A stretch of DNA of 64,000 bases from assembly GCA_023313575.1 (NCBI GenBank), contig JAJTTP010000002.1:124001-188000 (forward strand). The letters run 5' to 3'. The first letter of the stretch is position 1; each line of letters begins with the position of its first letter. The notes under the pieces were generated by a model. That model was not told the origin of the DNA. It worked only from the letters and a program-made list of their open reading frames with translations, and made no database searches. The position numbers were made by a program, and so were the translations under genes. This DNA comes from Eutypella sp. D-1. Its lineage: Eukaryota; Ascomycota; Sordariomycetes; Xylariales; Diatrypaceae. Of this stretch, positions 10,593 through 20,990 are shown in pieces.

Positions 10593-12290
10593 ATGAGCGT
10601 ACGGTCTCCCGGTTACATCCTCCGCCTCTATCCCCGCGATAATGTTTGTTTGCGTTGTCAGTTGAGTTGCGGGAGGGATTGGAGGGATTTAAGGGATTTT
10701 ATTGGCAGTGCGGCGAGCTTAGGGAAGCAGAGACAGAGACAGAGGCAGAGGCAGACTCGGCTTTTCAGTCAGACCTTTGCACCTCGAGATGTTGCTGTCG
10801 CCAATACGGCGGCATCTTCTGCTCGTCTAAAGACCGGTTACTTCCTGTCTAATCGGTTCTTACCACCGACGGCAAGAGATACCGGGACCGGAACCGGCGG
10901 GAGGAGGTCTACGGCGTCTACTGCTGCGGGCGATGATGGAGTGGTTAAGAAGTCGTCTTCGGGCGCTTCTTATATAGAACACCAAGACTTACCACATAGG
11001 CGAAGACAAGCCGCAAGACGAGCAGCATCTGCGGCATCTACAGCATCTACAGCATCTACAGCTATTCCTGATACCCCCCTCCCTAAAAATGCCTCCGATA
11101 TCCTCGTCGAGGCTTCTACGAAACAGCCGATCAACTCACTCCGTCGGCAGCTCTCTCTTTTCCTTTCCCTATCGAAACCCCGCCTCACTATTCTGGTGGT
11201 CCTGAGTGCCATGGTGCCGTACGCCCTATATCCCGTACCCGCCTTCCTAGAGCCTTCTATCGGCCTCGACACGCCCTCACTGTCGCCTCTCACTCTAACC
11301 TTTCTTACCACCGGCACTGCGCTCTGTTCCGCCAGCGCCAATGCCTTAAACATGTTATACGAGCCGGCGTGGGATGCCATGATGACGCGCACGCGCAACC
11401 GGCCACTGGTGCGGGGTTTGCTCTCGCAGCGTCGAGCCCTGTTCTTCGCCGTAGCCGCCGGCTTGGTCGGCATCGGCGCCCTCTACTTCGGCGTGAACCC
11501 CACCGTCGCATTCCTGGGCGCATCCAACATCGCGCTGTATGCCGGCGTATACACGCCTTTGAAGCGGATTTCATGGCTCAACACCTGGGTCGGTGCGCTC
11601 GTGGGCGGGATCCCACCATTAATGGGCTGGGCCGCGGCCGCCGGCGAGTCCGCGACAGGTGACGGCTCGTTCCGGGAACTGCTATTCACGCGCGACGCGG
11701 TGGGCGGCTGGCTATTCGCGGCGCTGCTGTTCGCCTGGCAATTCCCGCACTTCATGGCGCTGTCGTGGACGATCCGCGACGAGTACCGGCGGGCGGGACA
11801 CCAGATGCTGTCGTGGGTGAACCCAGCGAAGAACGCGCGCGTCGCGCTGCGATACTCGCTCGCCTTCATGCCCATCTGCGTCGGTCTCTGCGCCGTCGGC
11901 GTTACCGACTGGAGCTTCGCCGTCACCAGCCTGCCGGTGAATCTGTGGCTCGCGCGCGAGGCGGTGCGGTTCTGGCGCTGCGAGGGCCACGGGGGTAGTG
12001 CGCGCGGATTATTCTGGGCCTCCGTCTGGCTTCTGCCCGTCGTCATGGTCCTCGCGCTCGCGCAGAAGAAGGGTATGTGGGGCCGCGTGTGGAGGAGCGT
12101 CGTCGGCGAGCCGGACCTGGATGACGAGGAAGACGTTGATGATATCGAGTGGATCGAGGATGACGCCGATGAGGGGGCCTCCGTCGCGAATGCTATTCGG
12201 GTCGCGGATGAACACGAACCCCGTCCGGCGAGTCAGCAGCAAGGCAGCGTGCTGTCCGTGCCGCCCCCTGGCGTTGAGGCCAAGAAGTGA
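10593..12290 (+). CDS. COX10: Protoheme IX farnesyltransferase (heme O synthase)
   Basis: This enzyme adds a farnesyl group to heme B to make heme O, the precursor of heme A in cytochrome c oxidase, in the mitochondrial inner membrane. It is a UbiA-superfamily prenyltransferase. The single exon gives 565 residues. Residues 1-60 are Arg-rich with few acids, as expected for a mitochondrial presequence, and include a Gln-Arg repeat (47-55). Residues 100-185 are low complexity, with an Ala-Ser-Thr repeat (145-157). The catalytic core starts at LSKPRLTILVVLSAMVPYAL (193-212). The prenyl-diphosphate site is N253 to L272, with Asn253, Glu257, Asp261 and RTRNRPLVRG. The second site is WQFPHFMALSWTIRDEYRRA. 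The C-terminal tail is acidic. The spacer between presequence and core is longer than in yeast. Confidence 0.95.
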   Translation: MSVRSPGYILRLYPRDNVCLRCQLSCGRDWRDLRDFIGSAASLGKQRQRQRQRQTRLFSQTFAPRDVAVANTAASSARLKTGYFLSNRFLPPTARDTGTGTGGRRSTASTAAGDDGVVKKSSSGASYIEHQDLPHRRRQAARRAASAASTASTASTAIPDTPLPKNASDILVEASTKQPINSLRRQLSLFLSLSKPRLTILVVLSAMVPYALYPVPAFLEPSIGLDTPSLSPLTLTFLTTGTALCSASANALNMLYEPAWDAMMTRTRNRPLVRGLLSQRRALFFAVAAGLVGIGALYFGVNPTVAFLGASNIALYAGVYTPLKRISWLNTWVGALVGGIPPLMGWAAAAGESATGDGSFRELLFTRDAVGGWLFAALLFAWQFPHFMALSWTIRDEYRRAGHQMLSWVNPAKNARVALRYSLAFMPICVGLCAVGVTDWSFAVTSLPVNLWLAREAVRFWRCEGHGGSARGLFWASVWLLPVVMVLALAQKKGMWGRVWRSVVGEPDLDDEEDVDDIEWIEDDADEGASVANAIRVADEHEPRPASQQQGSVLSVPPPGVEAKK

Positions 12291-14671
12291 GGGTGATGGG
12301 GCCATAAAGCGAGGTCGGACAAAGATAGCTCGATGGGTCATCAGTTACGTCGTTACCTAGGCGGGCCGTTCCACTCACGCCGTCGTACGAAGTAACGTAG
12401 CCCAAGCAAGGCACTTTTGCATTCCTGTCCAGCTGAGCTGACATGCTCTTCGTGCCCTGCCTGCATGTGACAGGACAGATATAGCATGCATCTTGCCCTT
12501 ACTCCCCCGCGTCTGACCCTTTCACTTCCACTAAAGAAGAGTCACAACCGGAAAAGCCAGATTAAAAACAGGAGAAGAGAGAGGCACGATGTAACGAGAC
12601 GTCAGGTCGGTGACAAGGGAATATTATAATGGGGAGCCATGTAACGTGTATTCACGTCAATGTACGAATAGGGGGGAGAACCCGAACCATGAATAGAAGA
12701 ACAAACGCACTTCATGTAGCAAAAGGGCCAAACCCACCCGTCGACCCGCTGAAAGTATCGTAGATACATGCGCCAAAATTCCTTCTTCCATCATATAATA
12801 TCCCAATGCGGTCCGCTAGCTGGTCTGGTCTGGTCAGGTTTAACGACGCGGGCCGACCCGGCCAGGCGGATTCGAGCTGCAAGGTCCCTTTAATTCCAAA
12901 AGTCGAGGCCTCGTCACATGGCATGCCAGGGCCTACATGCGTATGCGTGGACCGTTTAAGGCCCCGATTCCCGGGCTCATGGTCGCGGGCATGTCAATTT
13001 CGCCGACCACGATGCCGCGTGGGCATGCAAGTCGAGTGAGATACAGGTACGTACTTAGTGTAAGCAGATGATTGGGAGGGCAGCTGGTTGGCGGGTTGGT
13101 TACGTGGGTGTGCGGGAGGCACAGGCGGTGGTGCAATGCCCTACCACTCGCCATTGCTGTGCCGTCAGCCGGTGAGAAGAAGAAGTGCGAGAGCAGCATT
13201 ACGGTGAAAGCCTAAGCTGAAAGCGGCACGGACGCGGGACGAGGAGTTACATTCAGGGCCCAGCCCAAAGCCCCGGGCGAGTTGGGACCGCTCTGCCTCG
13301 TTTCGTGTGGTGGTGAAAATAGCAGCTGTGAGACTCTTGGGTGATTCGGTGGTATGGTATGAAGCCTGAGATATTAGTCATGCGGTTTTCTTGTTAGGCC
13401 TGGGCTAGGTCAGCCGAGAAGCAACGCTGTTTTTTCCTTTTTTGCCGGACGAGTGGTTTGGAATGCGAAGACAAAAATGGGTTTTGTTTTCTGGGCGGCA
13501 TGTCGCCTTGGGATGTAGGAGAGGCGAGGCTGTTAATTAGGACGTAGTTAGATATCGGTAAGCGGCGAGGGGAGCTATAGGTAATCACTGATCTGCTAGC
13601 CTAAGCGGCTATCTAACTTATGTTTTCTCTAATTATTCCCGTCGTATTTTTTAAAAATGGCGACACTCCTACTTAGATATATCGTACATGTCTATTTATC
13701 CTTTCCCTGTTCCGATCGACAGCTAAGATTCTCTTCTATGACTGTCTCCCTATCCATTCCCCCGCGGTGCCTGTGGCGTCTCTATCATAACAACTGAAGA
13801 GGATGACGACAGTGCTGAATCTAGTATACAGAGTACATATTGTAGAGTGAAGTGTAAGCGAAGACAGAGAAGACAACATTATGAAAGTAAGAAACCGCAA
13901 TTCGCATTGGCCGAATGGAGCAATTCAGAATGAGCAAGCCAATCCCATAAATGTGACGTGCCCAAGGAAATGAGCATAGTATAAGTAAGTAACAATTCAG
14001 ACAGAGAAGCCATCCAGCGCCAAAAGAAAATAGAGAGCCCAGTGCAATGAAGAACAAGTAATACAAGCAGCCCGATGTAAGGCCTTTTGAAGAATATGAA
14101 GTTTTTTTGACCCACGGGCTCTCCCGCCTGTGTTTGTTGTATTTCAATTTTCTGTGACCCCCAGTTCTTTTTTTCCTCTTGTCGAGTTATATAGGGGGCT
14201 CGTCGTAAGTTGATTGATGTTCTGGTATTCCCTCCACATGTTCGTGACTGCTCGCCGGCAGATAAGATAGCCGTAGTTAAAAAAAGAAAAAGAATAAAAA
14301 CAAAAAAGGGGAAATGCCCCACCCCCATCCCAACCCGATTCATCCTTTTGAGTCCCTTCCCCCATTCCAATATTAAATGATAAATGATCGAACGACCCTG
14401 TGCCACCCTCGCCCCTATGTTGACCTTGCCTTTCCGATTATATACAACGCCTATGCTCCAAGAAAAATACATGCCCACGCAGGGGATATGACGATAATTG
14501 GTGTGAAATACCCTAAAATGCAGGTTTTTGCAGTAAGTTGCTTAAAAAAGTAAGGTTGGTTTGGGGATTGGGAAAATCCACTGTAAAAACGAGGGAAATG
14601 AATATGGGGGAAAAAGAAAGAAGAAGAAAACAGCGAGTGAATAGTGCAGAAAGAACGAAGATGAACTCCTC
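12291..14671. other. Convergent intergenic region, 3' flanks
   Basis: This 2.4-kb stretch lies between the convergent COX10 and Myb-type genes and should hold their 3' untranslated regions. It has A-rich and T-rich runs (for example 14280-14310) and no coding frame with recognisable features. A minus-strand frame at 13879-14478 is of odd composition and is treated as chance. Confidence 0.45.
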
Positions 14672-15830
14672 TTAGACGCCCGAGATGCCGGGGCCGCCAT
14701 TGTTATGGGGCGTTCTGTTGATGATGGCCTCGATGCCCATGTCGACGCTAGGCAGCCTCTGGCCGTTGCTCATATATGTAGAATCAACCGGAGACGGCTG
14801 GTGGTGTGGGTGGTGGTAGCCCTGAGCGGCGTTCGAGGAGTGGGAGGAGCCGAGGGAGGAGGACAGGGCGCCGGCGTTAGCGGTGGTGTAACCCTGCGCG
14901 GCAGCGGCCGCAGCGACGTTATATGCGTGGTGTTGGTTGGCGTGGTGGCTGCTGATGGTGCTCATGTGGTAAGCGGCGGCGCTGTTGTATCCGCCTACAG
15001 AGTGCCCGCTGCTGTGGCCCGAGTTCGAGGACGCGCTCGTCCCGGGGCTGCTATACGGCGCGTCGAGCTGGTCATCTACTGGTGTCAGAACACCGATGCC
15101 GGAAATGCCGCTGTCGTCCTCATACCCATGTTGTTGCATCGACGGATGGCCTGTCTCCAGGCGCTCGCGCCGCGATGCTGACCGCGCCGCCGACTGCAGG
15201 TTCTTCAGTCCGTTGTTCATACACTGCACGAATTGCGATTGTGGTTAGCTGGGGACGTGTACATAATAATAATGTACCATTCATCAAATGACAGCTTTAG
15301 TGGGGACATACCATAGACTCTACTACATTCCACTTCTCTCCCGTCCGCTGGGCCAAGGGCTGCCATATCTCCTTGCGCATGCTCATGTACTCCTTGGCCA
15401 TCCGCTCGAGCTTCCGCTGGTCCCAGTCATCGGCGCCCTTGCGCTCCATCAACCGCTCGTGGCGTTTGCGGCAGGCGTTAGGCGTCTTGTTGGGGAAGTA
15501 GCCACTCTGGATCTGGGCCCAGTTGAGCCCCTGCTGGCGTGCCTGGAGGAGGTTCTGGTCATCCTGGGGAGTCCAAGCGCCGGACGAGGCGCGGTGGGGC
15601 ATAGGCGGCTGGGTCACGACGGCGGGCGGGTACGGGTCGTACGCCTGGGCCTGCATGGACGCCTGCGCCGAGGCGGAGGAGGGCACCGTGGGATAGTACC
15701 CGGTGTTCATTGGCATCTGTTGCCGGGAGGTGTAGATGGGCATGGGTGCTGATGGGGGAACAGATACGGGCATGGGGTTGGAGTACCTGTTGTGGTTGGA
15801 GCTCGATGATGACCTTGTGTGCTTCGGCAT
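14672..15830 (-). CDS. Myb/SANT-like DNA-binding protein
   Basis: A probable nuclear DNA-binding regulator. Two exons (15830-15312 and 15223-14672), split by an 88-bp intron with GTATGT donor and GTGCAG acceptor, join in frame to 356 residues. I chose the ATG at 15830 (MPKHTRSSSS) because the frame upstream resembles untranslated leader. Residues 1-82 are Pro/Ser/Met-rich. A Myb/SANT-like helical domain lies at 84-130 (GAWTPQDDQNLLQ, then LNWAQIQSGYFPNKTPNACR, then KRHERL). A second helical stretch (136-190, DDWDQRKLERMAKEYMSMRK and EKWNVVESMCMNNGLKNL) spans the splice junction. The C-terminal half is disordered, rich in Ser, His, Ala and Gly with an eight-Ala run. Target genes are unknown. 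Confidence 0.87.
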
Positions 15831-17892
15831 ATTTTCCGGTCTAGCTAGCCTAACGCGGTGCCCACGTCGAAGGGGGGATCGGATAGAGTTACCAAAAAGG
15901 AGTCCCGGGATAGCTGGTCCGAGACGTAAAGAAGAGACGATTATGATTATGTTACTGTGGATTGTCCGAAAGTTGCCTGAGTGTGAACCGGGTCGGGGCC
16001 TCGCCAGGAGGTATCGATAGGAAAGGTTCGGCAGGTGATCCTCAAGCAAGTCGGAAGAAATGCTTCGATTCGTATCAAACGAACGGTGGTGAAACGAACG
16101 GGGGGTCGCGGTTCCCGAGAAGAGGCGGTGGCTTCAGGAGGAGACGACCGGGGCAGTAAGTGAGAGCAGATAGAGAAGAAGATGAAGAAAAAGGAAACTG
16201 GCGTTTGAGAATATAACGAGAGGGTCCGAGAAGGGAAAGGTAATCTCCCACGTCAGGTCGCGACGTGGACGCGACTACTTATAATATCAAGAGGACTCGA
16301 CGACGTCGAAGCGGAGAGGACCGGCGACCCGCCCGCCAGAGGCGCGAGACCCAACTTTCCGGATCTGAAACAGAGCTACGATGCCGGCCGAGAGGTCATG
16401 GTAACGTTCAGTATAGGTAGCTAAGGGGGGTGATCTACCACCTGGGGGTCAAATGCATGCAGCGATCTTGAAACCTGGGTCGTGTGTCTGAAAAGGCGAA
16501 CTGACGGGCTACGGCCCGCTGATATTGGCTGGTCCGCCTCGGGATGGCGTCTGTCTGGAGTCGGGCGGCTAGAAAAGTGGCCTGGCGTGGAGGGCGGCTA
16601 AGTGCCTCGGCCTCCGGGGATCGACCTGGGTTCTGGGGGATCCCTACGAAAGGATATGTGGGACGAGCAATTAATCTTTAATATGGTCTCCATAAACTGA
16701 ACCGAACGACAGTGAAAAGGGTAGGTAGTGTATGTAGCAAACCCTACGGTATTGCCAGATTATACAGATCGAGGGCCGGAAAACGGGTCCCAAAATAGCC
16801 AAGGTGGGCTTGTATCAGTAGCCGCCAGCCTTATATGGCGCGAGGGTATTCTCCCTCTTCATCCGTGTATGCGCGCGCAATGCTACTTTGCGCGGCACGG
16901 GAAGATATATTAATCGCATATGGAAGCGAGAGACAATGTTTTTAGATAAGAATGACGATACCAAGAAGATGTTGGTTCCTTCTCGGACACCTCCATCTGC
17001 ACTTAGGTCCTTGCGGGACGAACATCAACGGCAGATCTTTTTCTTTTCTTCGACTAACTACACCCTAGCAGTGGGGATCAACATGGTAATACTATACGCT
17101 ACAATAAGCGCGATCCATCCGTCTCGGCGACCAGCCGGGAAGCATGTCAAGGAGAAAAATTGGTATGCATAACTAAGACTATAGGTAGGACATGATGAAA
17201 TGAAGGAATGTGATTGACCTGCGAAGGCCGGCATAGCGATTCGACCTGCGATCCTTCTCGTGAGATATCTGCAGAGGCGTGGCGGTCAAGACGCACACCA
17301 TGTACCTAAGCTGCTAGCTACGATAGCGATAATCTGGCTATCAGCAAGGTCGCACAGCTGACGGGCCATCCAACATCTCGCGTGGCCCCCAAGGAAACGG
17401 TGGCATCTGAAATCTTGCTCATTGATCCATCTGTCTCAAGCCTGATCGAAAGGAGTTTCCGCTCTTGGTGGATACGCACGCACACACACAACATTTGGCA
17501 ACGTTCGTTGCATAAGCGGTTGTGTCGCTTAACGGATGGATGATCAAACTGATCATCTGGTATCTCGCGGCAATAAATTATTGCTATTCGCGAGGTAATA
17601 TGGAAAATCGCAAAATAGATGGAGCACAAGCGATGATAAGTTGAAGTCGGCGTCTATTAGGGACGGGACTGGACGGGAGGTTTCGAAACGAGAAAAATTT
17701 AGAGCCGTCGGATTGGCTGGGTGCCGATGGAGGTTTCCATTTTTGGTAGATTTTTTGGTAGATGGCCCACTACTGATCCCTGATATGATCCCGGTTAGGC
17801 AAATAAGTGGGGTAGGCTGGATATTAAAAGACCCAACCGCGCGTTTACACGCCAAGCTATTCCTGACCGGGACTAGTTCCCGCGTTGTGGAA

Positions 17893-17964
17893 CCCCTTTT
17901 CCCTCCCCTTTTACCTCCCCTGTTGCACCCCTCCAGGGCCCCTCTAAGAACCCCCTTACCCCCT
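17893..17964. promoter_or_regulatory. Cluster of seven CCCCT elements
   Basis: CCCCT occurs seven times in 72 bp, at 17893, 17905, 17917, 17928, 17939, 17952 and 17960, with spacing of roughly 8 to 13 bp. CCCCT/AGGGG is the core of the stress response element bound by Msn2/Msn4/SebA-type zinc fingers. A regulatory role here is inference; it could also be simple pyrimidine-rich sequence. Confidence 0.35.
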
Positions 17965-20164
17965 TTTTAGCCTTTGCTATGAGATATTTCTACTTTTATA
18001 CATTATCATCCATGATTACCTTGATACATATGCGATCGCACACACGATTGCATCATCTAGCATTCGAAGAATTTTTTTCGGTGACTAGATTGATATCCAT
18101 TGGTCATTTATTATTCATGCTCCCATGTTTCGGGTTCAAGTCTTGGCGGACGCATCAATCTGGGCGCTCAGATTTTTCCTCCGCACATTTCACCATGTTC
18201 CTCGGCCATATAAGCTGTGGGCCTCTACATATGTAAGTGGAAAGCTTCCCGACTCCCGAGGTCGCGGATAATTCCAGGGACCCTCCATTTCCCATTGGCT
18301 CGGCGTCTAATTCCAGCTCTCATCCATGTAACTATGATGATGTACGCGTGTAGATCTTCTTCCGGAAGACCAAGCATCCCGTGAACCCTGTCCGGGGATT
18401 CTGGGATGTACTAGTTATGGTAATCTATCGTTATGTGTCATTCAGTTCTATTATAACCCCAGGAGAGCTGAAAAAGCATCATCAAATTACTGCTTCAAGG
18501 CACACGGCACATGGCACACGCACGAGAGGTGGACAAAACCCCCATGTTGCATCGCTATTCGGAACTGACATAAAACCACGACGAGGAGTGGTATTAAAGG
18601 AAGGAAAACCCCTTACTGTGCCTCGTGTCGACTTGGTCAGGTAGCCTTTGCTGGTAAGACAGACAACCAGCGATGGCGGTGGCGACGCCCCATGTCATCG
18701 CTAAAATTTCCACATTGCAGCTGGGGTCCAAAAAATCCCCGATACTTGTGGTACCTGGGGCGTCTTCTTACTGCTTCTGGCCTCTGCAGACTTTGATAAT
18801 CACCACCACCAGCAACCGCGTGGCCATGCTTCCCGCACAGTGGTGCGGATGTGGGGGTGGCCGATGACTGCTGCGGCCTCATGCATCGCGTGGCCTCGCC
18901 TTTCCTATCTCCCGTGGTAGCATTGTGGCATACCGTTTCACGTTTCAGAGAGCGCGGCTGTTCGCTTGTGGACTATTAGCATTCCTCTCTTTCTGCCTGT
19001 TGGTGATGTGCATCACATTGCGGTAACCGCACTCGACTATTATCACGCGCCTAGGAGATGCTCATGCCCATTTAGGAAGTCGAAAGCTGAATTGGTCGGT
19101 CGCCATTGGAATACCGGCCACGATCACTGAGACAATAGACCTCTTCCGAGCGACTACCATCCGCACAGAGCTCTCTTCTACCCGCGGGCGACTTGCTCTA
19201 GTTAATGCAGGCCTTACCGATGTTACCGAGGCGTCAGATCGACCCACGCGAGTCCAGAATACTAAGTCTCGGTCTTCCCCGTTATGAGCAAAGGACTAGT
19301 GAACGTCGGAGGTTCCCTTTCTCTCTATGGCAATAGATCGACGTTGTTCACCTCAAACGACCTGCTCCTGAATTCAGTCTGTATTAATATCCTGTCTGTA
19401 AGACGACGTAGTCTAGACAGGCAAAAACCGGTAGGTGACATCTTATTTGACGTAAACTACGCCGCCTGCGCCCGCGTGTATAGAGCGCACTGGCCTCCTT
19501 ATAACTTTAGGTCCTTTGCGCGCCTTGTGTCAGGTAAGCTTATTCGTCTTCGGGATATTCCGAGTATATTAGGAGATCCACCCTTGTAGTACGTCGGTCC
19601 AACCCAGAATGCCGCTGCCCTACAGCGTAGGGCTGTTGCGTTGCTGCGAGCACTGTTATTTTTAAGTGTCAACTACGTCGTTAGACACCGACTGCTACGT
19701 GACTCGGCCAAGGGAGTTGTTGGACACAGCGCAGAAGTTGGATTTTATTATAGCGACCCTCGACCAGAATGCCTCGTTTAGAGTATTCGGACATTCATCT
19801 CGGAAGGGATTGTCGCAGATAGTGTGTATAGCGCCAGATGCGTAGGAATGCTAGGTCTAGTTGAAGCGATCCCGCCGTAATTCAGGTAAGTCCGAGGCAC
19901 TTTCCATAGCTCTTGAATTTAGAAGCCCATATGGGAAGAGTGAAAGTATGAATGATTACCAAATAGCGCACAGATAGGAAATGCGTACCCGCACCCGTGT
20001 TCAATAGTTCTCTACCTTCCCGCGTGCCCCTTCAAAGGGTGGGTGCCCATACTCTATCATCATGCCGCTGAGATCCTGCTACCATATAATTGGAGATCTA
20101 CATTGAAAGAATTCGGGCCTTTAGGATTCGTTCCTATGGCTTTAGGAATCCACCCCCGTTGAGA

Positions 20165-20263
20165 TTCGGCGCCGAAGACTTTAGCCTAAATGGGCTACTT
20201 AGAGGTTCGATGACCGGGGGTTCAGCCCGCTGGGCGGGCTGCTCCCCCGCATCTCCACGGGGG
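20165..20263. repeat. Cluster of three inverted repeats
   Basis: Three palindromes sit within 100 bp: the perfect 12-mer TTCGGCGCCGAA (20165-20176); CAGCCCGC, a 3-nt loop, then GCGGGCTG (20223-20241); and CCCCCG, 8 nt, then CGGGGG (20244-20263). They could form stem-loops or be binding sites for Zn2Cys6 dimers, which recognise CGG/CCG pairs. Confidence 0.5.
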
Positions 20264-20990
20264 TCAATCGGGCCATCTTGGTAATCGCGTGGTGTCGTTT
20301 CCTGAGTCGAGACTTGTGGTTTTCTATTTCGAAAACTTTATGAATATGTATGGCGGCAAGAAGAGGGAAAGAGAAGAAGAGACACTCTGGAAAAAAAAGA
20401 AAGACAAAAGAAGGGGGAAAATAGAGGCCGTCACATGAATCGTATATCGCTAAGAGAATGCATGTAAGAAAATCTCCAACTTATATGCTAAAGAATTTCC
20501 CCAACTCGCAACTTATTTATCCCATACCCCGGTCTAGCGCGGCGATGCTCGGGACTGGGGTGGTAATCTCGATGGATGCAATCTGGGCAACAGTAGGTAG
20601 GACTCGCGCGTATGATTTGCCCCCCGTGAAGGGCTTCCCTTAAATTATACCTAGCTCATCGGCCCTTGACAATGCGCCGGGATGGATAGTCCGTTTACGG
20701 GGGTGTGTTGTCGTCGCTACAAATTGCGTGCGTGCCCGCATTCCACCTTATATACATGAACGGCGCTTTTACTTCCACCATCCCGCAAAACCGTAACCCC
20801 AACCCATCATCTGGTGTGGTGCAGAGAAGGAAAAGGGCTTTTCACGCTTTCTCTTCTGGCTTGTAAGACACGGCCGCATAGCATATAATCCACCGCACGT
20901 ACTGGGAAGAGCGAGCGAGAAGCCACGCAGGCGATTCTGGAAAAGCCCCCTTCGACCGATTAATCTAAGAATAAAGTGACCGAACTCGCG

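Larger units (their letters stand above)
15831..20990. other. 5.2-kb non-coding region between divergent genes
   Basis: This is the longest gene-free stretch, lying between the start of the Myb-type gene (minus) and the hexose transporter (plus). Both promoters must be inside it. Purine-rich sequence follows the Myb start (16140-16260). A CCCCT-dense block is at 17893-17964 and a cluster of inverted repeats at 20165-20263. TTATATACA near 20744 may be the transporter's TATA element. All open frames are short and featureless. Confidence 0.45.

Noticed and set aside
13879..14478. 199-codon minus-strand open frame
   Set aside because: It lies in the convergent 3' flanks, has low-complexity hydrophobic runs from A/T tracts, and has no family resemblance.
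20190..20215. GGTTCGA resembling a tRNA B box near the palindrome cluster
   Set aside because: The following bases do not complete the box and no cloverleaf forms.
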